Of a DNA stretch of 13,056 bases, positions 1 to 5,943 are shown piece by piece. The DNA lies in contig JAURHL010000041.1 in assembly GCA_030833305.1 (NCBI GenBank), forward strand, positions 1 through 13,056, written 5' to 3'. Every line of letters starts with the position of its first letter. Positions within the stretch are counted from its first letter, which is position 1. The notes beneath the pieces are model-generated. The model was not told where the DNA came from and searched no databases. It was given only the letters and a program-made list of their open reading frames with translations. Source of the stretch: Acidimicrobiales bacterium (GTDB lineage: Bacteria; Actinomycetota; Acidimicrobiia; Acidimicrobiales; Ilumatobacteraceae). The translations under genes and the position numbers were made by a program.

Positions 1-450
1 GTCGAGAACTCCGCGTGGAGCGACGGATTCGATCGTCGCTGGGTGACCGAATCGACGATTCCCGACGATGGTCGCGAGGGTGGCGGTCGAGCGATGGCGT
101 GGTTCCGGGTGACCGACGCGCTGGGCGATCCGTCGAATCACGACGCGCAATTGCTGCACCGCTGCGCCTTCACCTTCTTGAGCGACGACCTACCCACCGA
201 CGCCGTGGTGCGCACTCATCCGGTCATCAGTTCTCGACCGGAGAACGCCCGCAATTTCTACGGCGCCAGCCTCGATCACACGATCTGGTTCCATCGCCCC
301 ATCGAGAGCGATCGCTGGCATCTGCACGACTTCACGTGTCACTCGTTGGGCAACAGTCGAGGACTCGCGCTCGGTCACATCTTCAGTGAGGACGGAGTGC
401 ACGTCGCCACCGTGGCGCAAGAGGCACTCATTCGCGACTGGCGTCGGTGA
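1..450 (+). CDS. tesB: Acyl-CoA thioesterase II (TesB family), 3' part only
   Basis: The reading frame is open from base 1 to TGA at 448-450, giving the last 149 residues; the N-terminal hotdog domain lies outside the window. The family hydrolyses acyl-CoA to free fatty acid and CoA in the cytoplasm. Visible C-terminal hotdog motifs are ASLDHTIWFHRP (the family's catalytic Asp region), DFTCHSLGNSRGLALGHIF, and the closing EDGVHVATVAQEALIR, whose AQE carries the conserved Gln. The length and ending fit the family's usual size of about 280-290 residues. It converges on the minus-strand tRNA operon; the 494-515 hairpin, 44 nt past the stop, could also end this transcript, although the U-run is better on the other strand. 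The family call is confident, but physiological chain-length preference cannot be read from sequence. Confidence 0.9.
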   Translation, partial: VENSAWSDGFDRRWVTESTIPDDGREGGGRAMAWFRVTDALGDPSNHDAQLLHRCAFTFLSDDLPTDAVVRTHPVISSRPENARNFYGASLDHTIWFHRPIESDRWHLHDFTCHSLGNSRGLALGHIFSEDGVHVATVAQEALIRDWRR

Positions 451-488
451 CGGCTCGACTCGTCGCCCGTCGCCACGGTGCGTGAACG

Positions 489-515
489 AAAAACGGGCGC
501 CCGTTGGGGCGCCCG
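489..515 (-). terminator. Intrinsic terminator of the tRNA-Glu-Asp-Phe operon
   Basis: A perfect 9-bp stem pairs 494-502 with 507-515 around a 4-nt loop (503-506). On the minus strand it is followed at once by five U (complement of 489-493), and it sits 7 nt after the CCA end of tRNA-Phe. The plus side has only a weak T run (518-520), so termination of tesB from the other side is possible but less likely. Confidence 0.85.
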
Positions 516-522
516 CATTTGC

Positions 523-598
523 TGGTGGTCGAGACCGGCGTCGATCCGGTGACCCTACGCTTTTCAGGCGTATGCTCTGCCGACTGAGCTACTCGACC
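523..598 (-). tRNA. tRNA-Phe (anticodon GAA)
   Basis: A 76-nt cloverleaf reads on the minus strand. The 7-bp acceptor is GGTCGAG/CTCGACC (592-598 with 527-533), the D-arm is AGCTCAGTCGGCAGAGC, the anticodon stem is TACGC/GCGTA with loop CTGAAAA (anticodon GAA), and the T-loop is of the TTCGA class (here GATCGACGC within the T-arm). CCA is encoded (523-525), unlike in the other tRNAs here. It is the last gene of the three-tRNA operon. Confidence 0.95.
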
Positions 599-626
599 TC
601 GTGCGCTCGTTGCCGAAACGCACTAG

Positions 627-700
627 CGGTCCCGACGGGACTCGAACCCGCGACCTCCGGCTTGACAGGCCGGCGTGAACTCCAACTTCACCACGAGACC
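627..700 (-). tRNA. tRNA-Asp (anticodon GTC)
   Basis: A 74-nt cloverleaf on the minus strand. The acceptor GGTCTCG (694-700) pairs with CGGGACC (628-634), with one G-U pair. The anticodon loop CTGTCAA gives anticodon GTC, the T-loop is GGTTCGAGTCC, and the discriminator is G at 627, as expected for Asp. The following triplet is CTA, so CCA is not encoded and must be added. It is the middle gene of the operon. Confidence 0.95.
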
Positions 701-769
701 AAACGTTGATTGCTCATTGCTTGGGTATTGCTGTATGTCAGGCATTGCTATCACCGGTTGCCCGGTTTG

Positions 770-842
770 CACCCCCAACGGGATTCGAACCCGTGCCGCC
801 ACCTTGAAAGGGTGGTGTCCTAGGCCACTAGACGATGGGAGC
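770..842 (-). tRNA. tRNA-Glu (anticodon TTC)
   Basis: A 73-nt cloverleaf on the minus strand. The acceptor GCTCCCA (836-842) faces TGGGGGT (771-777) with a G1-U72 pair, which also occurs in other actinobacterial tRNA-Glu. The anticodon stem CCACC/GGTGG encloses loop CTTTCAA (anticodon TTC), and the T-loop is GGTTCGAATCC. CCA is not encoded. It is the first gene of the Glu-Asp-Phe operon. Its product would be charged by the GluRS encoded at 3318-4733. Confidence 0.95.
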
Positions 843-856
843 CTGTAGCGGACGTA

Positions 857-885
857 ACGCTACCTGCGTATTCGCGAGTGACCAA
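857..885 (-). promoter_or_regulatory. Sigma70-type promoter of the tRNA-Glu-Asp-Phe operon
   Basis: On the minus strand a -35-like TTGGTC (885-880) is separated by exactly 17 nt from a -10-like TAGCGT (862-857). This predicts a start near 850, about 8 nt before the mature 5' end of tRNA-Glu. It lies in the 50-nt gap after the DUF839 stop codon. Confidence 0.65.
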
Positions 886-892
886 CCGGCCC

Positions 893-2383
893 TCAGCCGT
901 TGGCGGATTCTCCCGAGCCCTGCATTCGACGCTTGCGGAAGGCAACGGCACCACCGATCGCGGCGGCCGCCACCACGCCGGCGCCGATGACCAAGCCCGC
1001 TCCTCCACCGCCACCACCGTCGGAATCCTCGGCCGGTGCGTCGGTCGGCGCCACACTGGCCAACGTGGTCGTCGGCGCCGCGATGACCATCGGCGCCTCG
1101 GTGGTGACCACTTCGGGCACGATCGCTCCGCGGAACGGACCCGAGATCTCGTACGTGATGCCGGCCGCTTTGCCGGTGGCACCGATGGCATCGATCGCCG
1201 CGAATCCGGGAACGATCTCGGCGATGTCGCGGTTGCTCGGCCCACGCTGCGACGAGAAGTAGAGACGATCACGATTCGGGCTGAACACCGGACCGGTCAT
1301 CTCGGACAACTCGTGTCCCGCGGCCACCACGCGAACGAACGGAGCCACCACACCATCGGGTGTGATGATGCACAACTCCATGTTGCCACCGTCCTCGGCG
1401 ACGATCAGATCTCCCGAACCGGCGTCCACGGTGATGTTGTCGACGTGCGACAGCACCGCACCTTCGGTCCCCAGTCCGTCCGGGTCGCCCTTCCACACCA
1501 ACGTGTACTTCTGGGTGGCGATGTCGATCTCATGAACCGAGTGATCGCCCTTGCTGGTGAAGAACACCTTGCCTTCGTGATACCAACAACCTTCGTTGCC
1601 GGGGAAGATGGTCGCACCGGGAACCTGGTCGCGCGTCGGAGTGGTGGCTCCCGACGGGTCGGACACCACTCCCCACGTGACACCACCGTCGGCGTCGACG
1701 ATGCAGGCCTCGAGAACACCGGCCGACAGATCGGGATACGCGGAGGGCGTGTAGCGATAGAAGCGACCCGCGCCGTTGTCTTCGGTCATGTACACGGTCT
1801 TGTTGACCGGATCGACCGCGGCGGCCTCGTGCGACCACAAACCCATGGCGGTGTGAGCAACGGCTTCCTTGGCACCGGAGGGGTCGCACTCCCAGATCCG
1901 ACCCGTTCCGGCGAAGTTCTCCTCACCACTCAACCAGGTGCCCCACGGTGTGGGTCCACCGGCACAGTTCGAGTTGCTGCCTTCCAGGATGCGGTAAGCG
2001 TCGAGGATCTCTCCGTCGGCGCCGAAGTGAATGGCCGAGACACCACCCGACGCCGGCGCCATGAACTCGAAGACCTCGCTGTTGCACACGTAGTAGTACC
2101 CGCCCTCGCCATCGTCGAACGTGGCGGCGCCATCGGGGAACGGGTGCCAGGTGTAGTCGGTGTCGCCCACGGGATCGCCACCGATCGCGATGATGCGCGA
2201 CGTGAACCCGGCCGGCAACAGCAGTCCGTTCTCGTCGGGCGTTTCCGACAACGGTCCGTAGGGACTCTCGCCGGGCACGGCCGTGTCGCGACGACGCGCC
2301 CCCGATGCGAACACCGCGCTCGGAATGGCGGCACTGGCACCGGTGGCCAGAATGCCCGCACGCAGAAAATGACGACGATCCAT
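893..2383 (-). CDS. Tat-exported DUF839 (PhoX-like) protein with C-terminal membrane anchor
   Basis: The product is 496 residues. The start is set at ATG 2383-2381 because a GGGGG ribosome binding site lies 4 nt upstream and the protein then opens with a twin-arginine signal (RRHFLRAG, residues 3-10, hydrophobic stretch to about 26). The frame stays open upstream, but that part runs through tRNA-Gln and is not protein-like. DUF839/PhoX features are a beta-propeller-type repeat pattern, NCAGGPTPWGTWLSGEE (139-155), GLWSHEAAAVDP (181-192) and YMTEDNGAGRFYRYTP (198-213). The tail has a Thr/Pro/Ala linker (427-453), six Gly (456-461), a hydrophobic segment (462-482) and RKRR, so the mature protein is probably anchored with its body outside the membrane. 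PhoX enzymes are Ca/Fe-dependent alkaline phosphatases, but many DUF839 proteins lack demonstrated activity and I could not verify all metal ligands. A possible -10 (TAGATT, 2424-2419) precedes it. Confidence 0.85.
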   Translation of the reverse strand: MDRRHFLRAGILATGASAAIPSAVFASGARRRDTAVPGESPYGPLSETPDENGLLLPAGFTSRIIAIGGDPVGDTDYTWHPFPDGAATFDDGEGGYYYVCNSEVFEFMAPASGGVSAIHFGADGEILDAYRILEGSNSNCAGGPTPWGTWLSGEENFAGTGRIWECDPSGAKEAVAHTAMGLWSHEAAAVDPVNKTVYMTEDNGAGRFYRYTPSAYPDLSAGVLEACIVDADGGVTWGVVSDPSGATTPTRDQVPGATIFPGNEGCWYHEGKVFFTSKGDHSVHEIDIATQKYTLVWKGDPDGLGTEGAVLSHVDNITVDAGSGDLIVAEDGGNMELCIITPDGVVAPFVRVVAAGHELSEMTGPVFSPNRDRLYFSSQRGPSNRDIAEIVPGFAAIDAIGATGKAAGITYEISGPFRGAIVPEVVTTEAPMVIAAPTTTLASVAPTDAPAEDSDGGGGGGAGLVIGAGVVAAAAIGGAVAFRKRRMQGSGESANG

Positions 2384-2463
2384 GATTCCCCCTTTTTCGC
2401 CCCCCAGGCGATGACGCGAATCTAGATCAAGAAATCGCGACGCGTGGTCGCAAAAAACTTTTG

Positions 2464-2535
2464 CTGGGGAGCAAGGAATCGAACCCTGAATAACAGAACC
2501 AGAATCTGCTGTGTTGCCAGTTACACCACTCCCCA
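2464..2535 (-). tRNA. tRNA-Gln (anticodon CTG)
   Basis: A 72-nt cloverleaf on the minus strand. The acceptor TGGGGAG (2471-2465 complement) pairs with CTCCCCA (2529-2535). The anticodon stem GCAGA/TCTGT holds loop TTCTGGT (anticodon CTG), the T-loop is GGTTCGATTCC, and the discriminator is G. CCA is not encoded. The U1-A72 first pair is the known bacterial tRNA-Gln feature used by GatCAB amidotransferase as well as by GlnRS. Immediately downstream, minus strand, a weak AT-rich hairpin (2450-2464) is the only terminator candidate. Confidence 0.95.
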
Positions 2536-2560
2536 CAGAGCACCGAACTGGAGCACCACG

Positions 2561-2566
2561 ATTGTA
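2561..2566 (-). promoter_or_regulatory. -10 box of the tRNA-Gln promoter
   Basis: Minus-strand TACAAT, close to the consensus TATAAT, ends 25 nt before the mature tRNA 5' end and would give a leader of about 19 nt. No good -35 hexamer is visible 16-18 nt upstream. A GGTGCTC word occurs three times nearby (complement at 2538, 2551 and 2581), of unknown meaning. Confidence 0.45.
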
Positions 2567-2589
2567 GTGGCGAAGGGTCCGAGCACCAC

Positions 2590-3309
2590 CTAGCCCAACA
2601 GGGATTCCGTTCGCTCGAATCCCAGTACTCGACCCACCGCTACGCCACCGGCTTCCTGCACGTGCTTCTTGAAGGCCGCGAAACCTCTGACCGGGCTGGT
2701 TCGCGTGGAGGACGTGTAGGCCCGCAGCCCCAACTCCTCGGCCATCAGCCTGATGCGCAAACTGTGGAACGGGTCGCTCACCAGGATCACCGACCCCACG
2801 CCGTGTTGGTCCGCCAGCTCGGCCACGTTCTGCAGTGACTCCCACGACGACCGTCCGGTGTCCTCGAACAGGATCGCACTGGCCGGGATCCCCCGTTCTT
2901 GCAGATACTCCGACGACGTCGACGCCTCGGTGAATCGATCACCCGGTTGATTGCCGCCGGTGACGATCACCAGCGGAGCCGCGCCGTCGGCCCACAACAG
3001 GAGAACGTGATCCAAACGTGCCTGCAGTTGCGGTGACGGTCGACCGTCGTATTGCGCCGCCCCCATCACCACGATGGCATCGCCGCGTTCGGTTCCGTGC
3101 TGGCGGCCGACCCACCACACCTGTGCCAACGAGATCACCAGATACACGAGTGCCAGCAACACCACACAGGCGATCACCCCGAGGAAGCGTCGCCAGCCTC
3201 CGGCCCGCCACCATCGGGGCGGACGCAGGAATCGTCGTCGCAGGCTGACCAAGCGCGACAGACGCACCGGCGTCTCGTCGGTCGACGACGCGGCCGCATC
3301 GAGCGACAC
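2590..3309 (-). CDS. DUF218 (YdcF/ElyC/SanA-like) membrane-anchored protein
   Basis: The product is 239 residues, starting at GTG (3309-3307) 8 nt after the gltX stop, so cotranscription with gltX is likely. Residues 1-42 are Arg-rich and cytoplasmic. One transmembrane helix spans about 43-66 (GVIACVVLLALVYLVISLAQ). The DUF218 domain follows at 77-230, with AIVVMGAAQYDGRPSPQLQARL-like opening, VTGGN (116-120), the E-S-Y-L...GIP block (132-142), a WESLQN helix and VSDPFHSLR (177-185). Family members such as SanA and ElyC affect envelope or peptidoglycan-precursor metabolism in enterobacteria, but no single reaction is assigned to the family, so function here is open. The ribosome binding site is weak (CCGGA), consistent with translation coupled to gltX. 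Confidence 0.88.
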   Translation of the reverse strand: MSLDAAASSTDETPVRLSRLVSLRRRFLRPPRWWRAGGWRRFLGVIACVVLLALVYLVISLAQVWWVGRQHGTERGDAIVVMGAAQYDGRPSPQLQARLDHVLLLWADGAAPLVIVTGGNQPGDRFTEASTSSEYLQERGIPASAILFEDTGRSSWESLQNVAELADQHGVGSVILVSDPFHSLRIRLMAEELGLRAYTSSTRTSPVRGFAAFKKHVQEAGGVAVGRVLGFERTESLLG

Positions 3310-3317
3310 GTCCGGAT

Positions 3318-4733
3318 TCAGCGGGCTCGCTCCGACGCCACCCGCATGCGGGTCATGGTCTCGTCACGTCCGAGCAACTCGAGCGCCTCGAACAACGGCG
3401 GGCCGACGGTGCGGCCGGTCACCGCCACGCGCACCGGGGCCTGCGCCTTGCCCAGTTTCAATCCCCGCGCGGCGCCCGTGGCCTCCAGGGTCGTCTTCAG
3501 GGCATCCGCGGACCAGTCGGTCAGCGCATCGAACGCGACGATCGCATCGTTCAACATCGCGACGGCATCATCGCCTCCGAACGTCTTGGACCACGCCGTC
3601 TCGTCGATGATCGGGGCGGCGAGGAAGAGGAAATCCACCAACGCGACGATCTCGTTCATGGTCACCATGCGCGTCTGAGCCAACGGTGCGATCGAACGGA
3701 ACACGTCGGCATCGAACTGATCGGGGCTCCACGGCACGTCACCGGTCAGGAACGGTTCGCACGCCGAGATGAACTGATCCAGTGACATGGCGCGGATGTA
3801 CTCGCCGTTGAAAGCGGCCAACTTCTTGAGGTCGAAAAACGCGGGCGAATGATTCACGTCCTCCAAACGGAACTCGGCCTGGATGCGCGACCACGCAACG
3901 ATCTCCTCGTCGCCGTGGGGTGCCCAGCCGAGCGTCATCAGATAGTTCACCATCGCCTCGGACAAGTAGCCCTCGTCGCGGAACTGTTCGAGCGCCACCT
4001 TGTCGCGCCGCTTCGACAACTTCTTGCGCTGCTCGTTCACCAGCACCGGCACGTGGGCCCACACCGGCGGTCGGTGTCCGAGGGCCTCCCACAACATTTG
4101 CTGTTTGGGTGTGTTCGGAAGATGTTCTTCGGCGCGCACGACGTGACTCACGCGCATCGACACGTCGTCGACCACGTTGGCCAACAGGAACATCGGCGAC
4201 CCGTTGCCGCGCAACAACACGAAATCCTCGATGGTGTCGTTGGCGAACTCCACGCGTCCACGCACCAGATCGTCGACGACGGTGGTTCCCTCCGGAACAC
4301 GGAACCGCAACACCCGACCGGGCCCGGGTTCCAGCCCGCGATCGCGCGAGTAGCCGTCGTAGCCGGGCTTGCTGTTCTGCTTCGACCGTTCCTGGATCTG
4401 TTCCGACGTGAGATCGCAGTAATAAGCCCGGCCTTCGGCGAACAATCGGTTGGCCGCGGCCACGTGCTCATCGGCGTAGCTGCTCTGGAAGTACGGTCCC
4501 TCGAAGGTGGGATCGTCCCGCTTCACTCCGATCCAGTCGAGGGCATCGATGATGCCCTGCGTCCATTCGGGTTTGTTTCGCGCCTCGTCGGTGTCCTCGA
4601 TGCGCAGGACGAACGTCCCACCCAGACGCTTGGCCAGCGCCCAGTTGTACAGAGCGGTGCGCGCACCCCCGACGTGGAAGAAGCCGGTGGGCGACGGCGC
4701 GAAGCGAAAACGGGGGGAGGCGACATCAGTCAT
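3318..4733 (-). CDS. gltX: Glutamyl-tRNA synthetase
   Basis: The product is 471 residues, the normal bacterial size. It ligates Glu to tRNA-Glu in the cytoplasm using ATP. Class I signatures are visible: FAPSPTGFFHVGGARTALYN (residues 11-30, the HIGH-type motif is HVGG at 20-23) and KKLSKRRD (KMSKS-type, KLSKR at 238-242), with VLRIEDTD at 43-50 and VVRAEEHLPNTPKQ near 198-211. A lone YYC at 104-106 suggests the Cys zinc knuckle of some GluRS is absent. The start ATG at 4733 has a close GAGGAG (about 1-4 nt spacing), with a TAGCGT box 9 nt from the ATG. The window also carries tRNA-Glu and tRNA-Gln. Most actinobacteria use a non-discriminating GluRS plus GatCAB to make Gln-tRNA; whether this enzyme is non-discriminating cannot be decided by eye. 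Confidence 0.97.
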   Translation of the reverse strand: MTDVASPRFRFAPSPTGFFHVGGARTALYNWALAKRLGGTFVLRIEDTDEARNKPEWTQGIIDALDWIGVKRDDPTFEGPYFQSSYADEHVAAANRLFAEGRAYYCDLTSEQIQERSKQNSKPGYDGYSRDRGLEPGPGRVLRFRVPEGTTVVDDLVRGRVEFANDTIEDFVLLRGNGSPMFLLANVVDDVSMRVSHVVRAEEHLPNTPKQQMLWEALGHRPPVWAHVPVLVNEQRKKLSKRRDKVALEQFRDEGYLSEAMVNYLMTLGWAPHGDEEIVAWSRIQAEFRLEDVNHSPAFFDLKKLAAFNGEYIRAMSLDQFISACEPFLTGDVPWSPDQFDADVFRSIAPLAQTRMVTMNEIVALVDFLFLAAPIIDETAWSKTFGGDDAVAMLNDAIVAFDALTDWSADALKTTLEATGAARGLKLGKAQAPVRVAVTGRTVGPPLFEALELLGRDETMTRMRVASERAR

Positions 4734-4768
4734 GCTCCTCGTACGCTAACGCTCGCTTCCCACGGCAC

Positions 4769-4774
4769 TAGCGT
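4769..4774 (+). promoter_or_regulatory. -10 box of a leaderless promoter for the VIT-family gene
   Basis: TAGCGT ends 7 nt before the ATG at 4782 with no Shine-Dalgarno between. This is the TANNNT-N6/7-start geometry of actinobacterial leaderless mRNAs. It lies in the 48-bp gap that divides it from the divergent gltX start. No good -35 is seen. Confidence 0.5.
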
Positions 4775-4781
4775 CACCGCC

Positions 4782-5507
4782 ATGGCACGGCATGCATTCA
4801 GCGTCCCTCGCGAACAACATCCCGGCCACCGTTCGGTCTCCGGTGGCTTGGCACGGGCGGCCGTCTTCGGCATCAGCGACGGCTTGGTCTCGAACGTCTC
4901 GCTGGTGATCGGCTTCGCCGGAAGCGGTGTGGACTCCAACGTCGTGCGTCTCGCCGGCATTGCTGGAGCCATCGCCGGCGCCGCCAGCATGGCCGCCGGC
5001 GAATGGGTGTCGGTGTCGGCCCAGAACGAACTCATCACCCGCGAGATCGACATCGAACGTCGCGAGCTTCACGTGAACACCGCCGCCGAAACCATGGAAC
5101 TCGCCAAGATGTACGAGAGCCACGGCATCGAACCGGAGCGCGCCGCCGCGGCCGCCGCCGACGTGATGCGTCGACCCGATGCCGCGCTCGCCGTGCACGC
5201 CCGCGAGGAATTGGGCGTCGATCCCGGCGTGTTGCCCTCGGCGTGGAAAGCCGCGGCACTGTCGTTGATCTGTTTCATCTTCGGCGCCTTGTTGCCCGTG
5301 ATCCCGTGGTACGTCGGTTCGGGGAACGGTGCCAAGATCGCGTCGATCGTCATCGGAGTTGTGGCCGCCGCCTTGGTTGGTGCGGTCATCGGACGATCGG
5401 CCGAGAAGAAGGTGTGGTGGAGCAGCCTCCGCCAGGTGCTCATCTTGATCGTCGCCTGCGGCGTCACCTATCTCATCGGTTCGTTGTTCAACGTGGCCGT
5501 GGCCTGA
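4782..5507 (+). CDS. VIT1/CCC1-family iron/manganese transporter
   Basis: The product is 241 residues, starting at ATG 4782. The frame is open far upstream, but only as the antisense of gltX; family-like sequence begins at residue 19. Five membrane segments are visible at about 24-50, 54-78, 156-178, 184-206 and 217-238. The loop between helices 2 and 3 (80-150) is charged and helical, like the cytosolic metal-binding domain of VIT1. Conserved VIT features are SDGLVSNVSLVIGFAGSG (32-49) and AGAASMAAGEWVSVSAQNE (65-83), where the Met and Glu are the type of metal-pathway residues known in the family. The family moves Fe2+ or Mn2+ out of the cytosol in exchange for protons; the substrate here is not determinable. 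It is followed after 13 nt by a DUF2237 gene, probably in one operon. Confidence 0.9.
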   Translation: MARHAFSVPREQHPGHRSVSGGLARAAVFGISDGLVSNVSLVIGFAGSGVDSNVVRLAGIAGAIAGAASMAAGEWVSVSAQNELITREIDIERRELHVNTAAETMELAKMYESHGIEPERAAAAAADVMRRPDAALAVHAREELGVDPGVLPSAWKAAALSLICFIFGALLPVIPWYVGSGNGAKIASIVIGVVAAALVGAVIGRSAEKKVWWSSLRQVLILIVACGVTYLIGSLFNVAVA

Positions 5508-5520
5508 TCGGAGCACCGCC

Positions 5521-5883
5521 ATGCAACGCAACGTTCTCGGCACCGATCTGGTCCCCTGCTCGTACGACCCGATGACCGGCTACTACCGAACCGGATGTTG
5601 CGAGTCCCGCGGCGACGACCCCGGGGTTCACGTGGTGTGCGCCGTCATGACCGACGAATTCCTCACGTTCAGCAAGCGGGCCGGCAACGACCTCAGCACC
5701 CCGATGCCCCAGTACGGTTTCCCCGGCCTGAAGGCCGGCGACCAATGGTGCTTGTGCGCCTCGCGCTGGCAGGAGGCATTCGAAGCGGGTGCCGCACCCA
5801 AGGTGGTGCTGGCCGCCACCCATCTGTTAGCCCTGGAATTCTGCGATCTCGAGGCCCTGAGAGCCCACGCACTCGACACCTGA
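5521..5883 (+). CDS. DUF2237 family protein
   Basis: The product is 120 residues, the whole family length. The start ATG 5521 has GGAG at 5510-5513, 7 nt upstream, and the gene lies 13 nt after the VIT-family stop, so an operon is likely. Diagnostic blocks are NVLGTDLVPCSYDPMTGYYR (residues 4-23), GCC (25-27), VVCAVMTDEFLTFSKRAGND (38-57), YGFPGLKAGDQWCLCASRWQ (65-84) and VVLAATHLLALE (95-106). Conserved Cys residues at 13, 26, 27, 40, 77 and 79 suggest metal or redox chemistry, but no function is established for DUF2237. Its pairing with a metal transporter is suggestive only. No signal peptide is seen, so it is probably cytoplasmic. Confidence 0.9.
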   Translation: MQRNVLGTDLVPCSYDPMTGYYRTGCCESRGDDPGVHVVCAVMTDEFLTFSKRAGNDLSTPMPQYGFPGLKAGDQWCLCASRWQEAFEAGAAPKVVLAATHLLALEFCDLEALRAHALDT

Positions 5884-5894
5884 ACCTATGAGAA

Positions 5895-5933
5895 CTATGG
5901 GTAGGGACTATCGGTAGGGATTATCGATAGTTA
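5895..5933 (+). promoter_or_regulatory. Three 13-bp tandem repeats, probable TetR operator
   Basis: The 13-mers CTATGGGTAGGGA (5895-5907), CTATCGGTAGGGA (5908-5920) and the diverged TTATCGATAGTTA (5921-5933) follow each other with no gap. Superimposed is a 7-bp inverted repeat ACTATCG (5907-5913) / CGATAGT (5925-5931) with an 11-nt centre. The array ends inside the -10 box of the tandem TetR gene, so autoregulation is the simplest reading. Confidence 0.6.
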
Positions 5934-5937
5934 GCAT
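5932..5937 (+). promoter_or_regulatory. -10 box of a leaderless promoter for the tandem TetR gene
   Basis: TAGCAT ends 6 nt before the ATG at 5944, with no Shine-Dalgarno in between. It overlaps the last operator repeat by two bases, which would let a bound repressor block polymerase directly. Confidence 0.5.
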
Positions 5938-5943
5938 CGCGCC

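Noticed and set aside
878..2425. Long plus-strand ORF opposite the DUF839 gene
   Set aside because: It is the high-GC mirror frame of a real gene: His/Arg/Gly/Val-rich, no start signal and no domain.
2450..2464. AT-rich hairpin after tRNA-Gln as a strong terminator
   Set aside because: Only a 6-bp GCAAAA/TTTTGC stem with a 3-nt loop; too weak to call with confidence.
2384..2845. Upstream extension of the DUF839 frame to a 650-residue protein
   Set aside because: The extension runs antisense-like through tRNA-Gln and into the DUF218 gene, is Arg/Gly-rich, and would place the Tat signal internally; ATG 2383 with GGGGG is the natural start.
3849..4781. N-terminal 311-residue extension of the VIT-family gene
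   Set aside because: This part is the antisense of gltX; VIT homology starts after the ATG at 4782, where a -10 box also sits.
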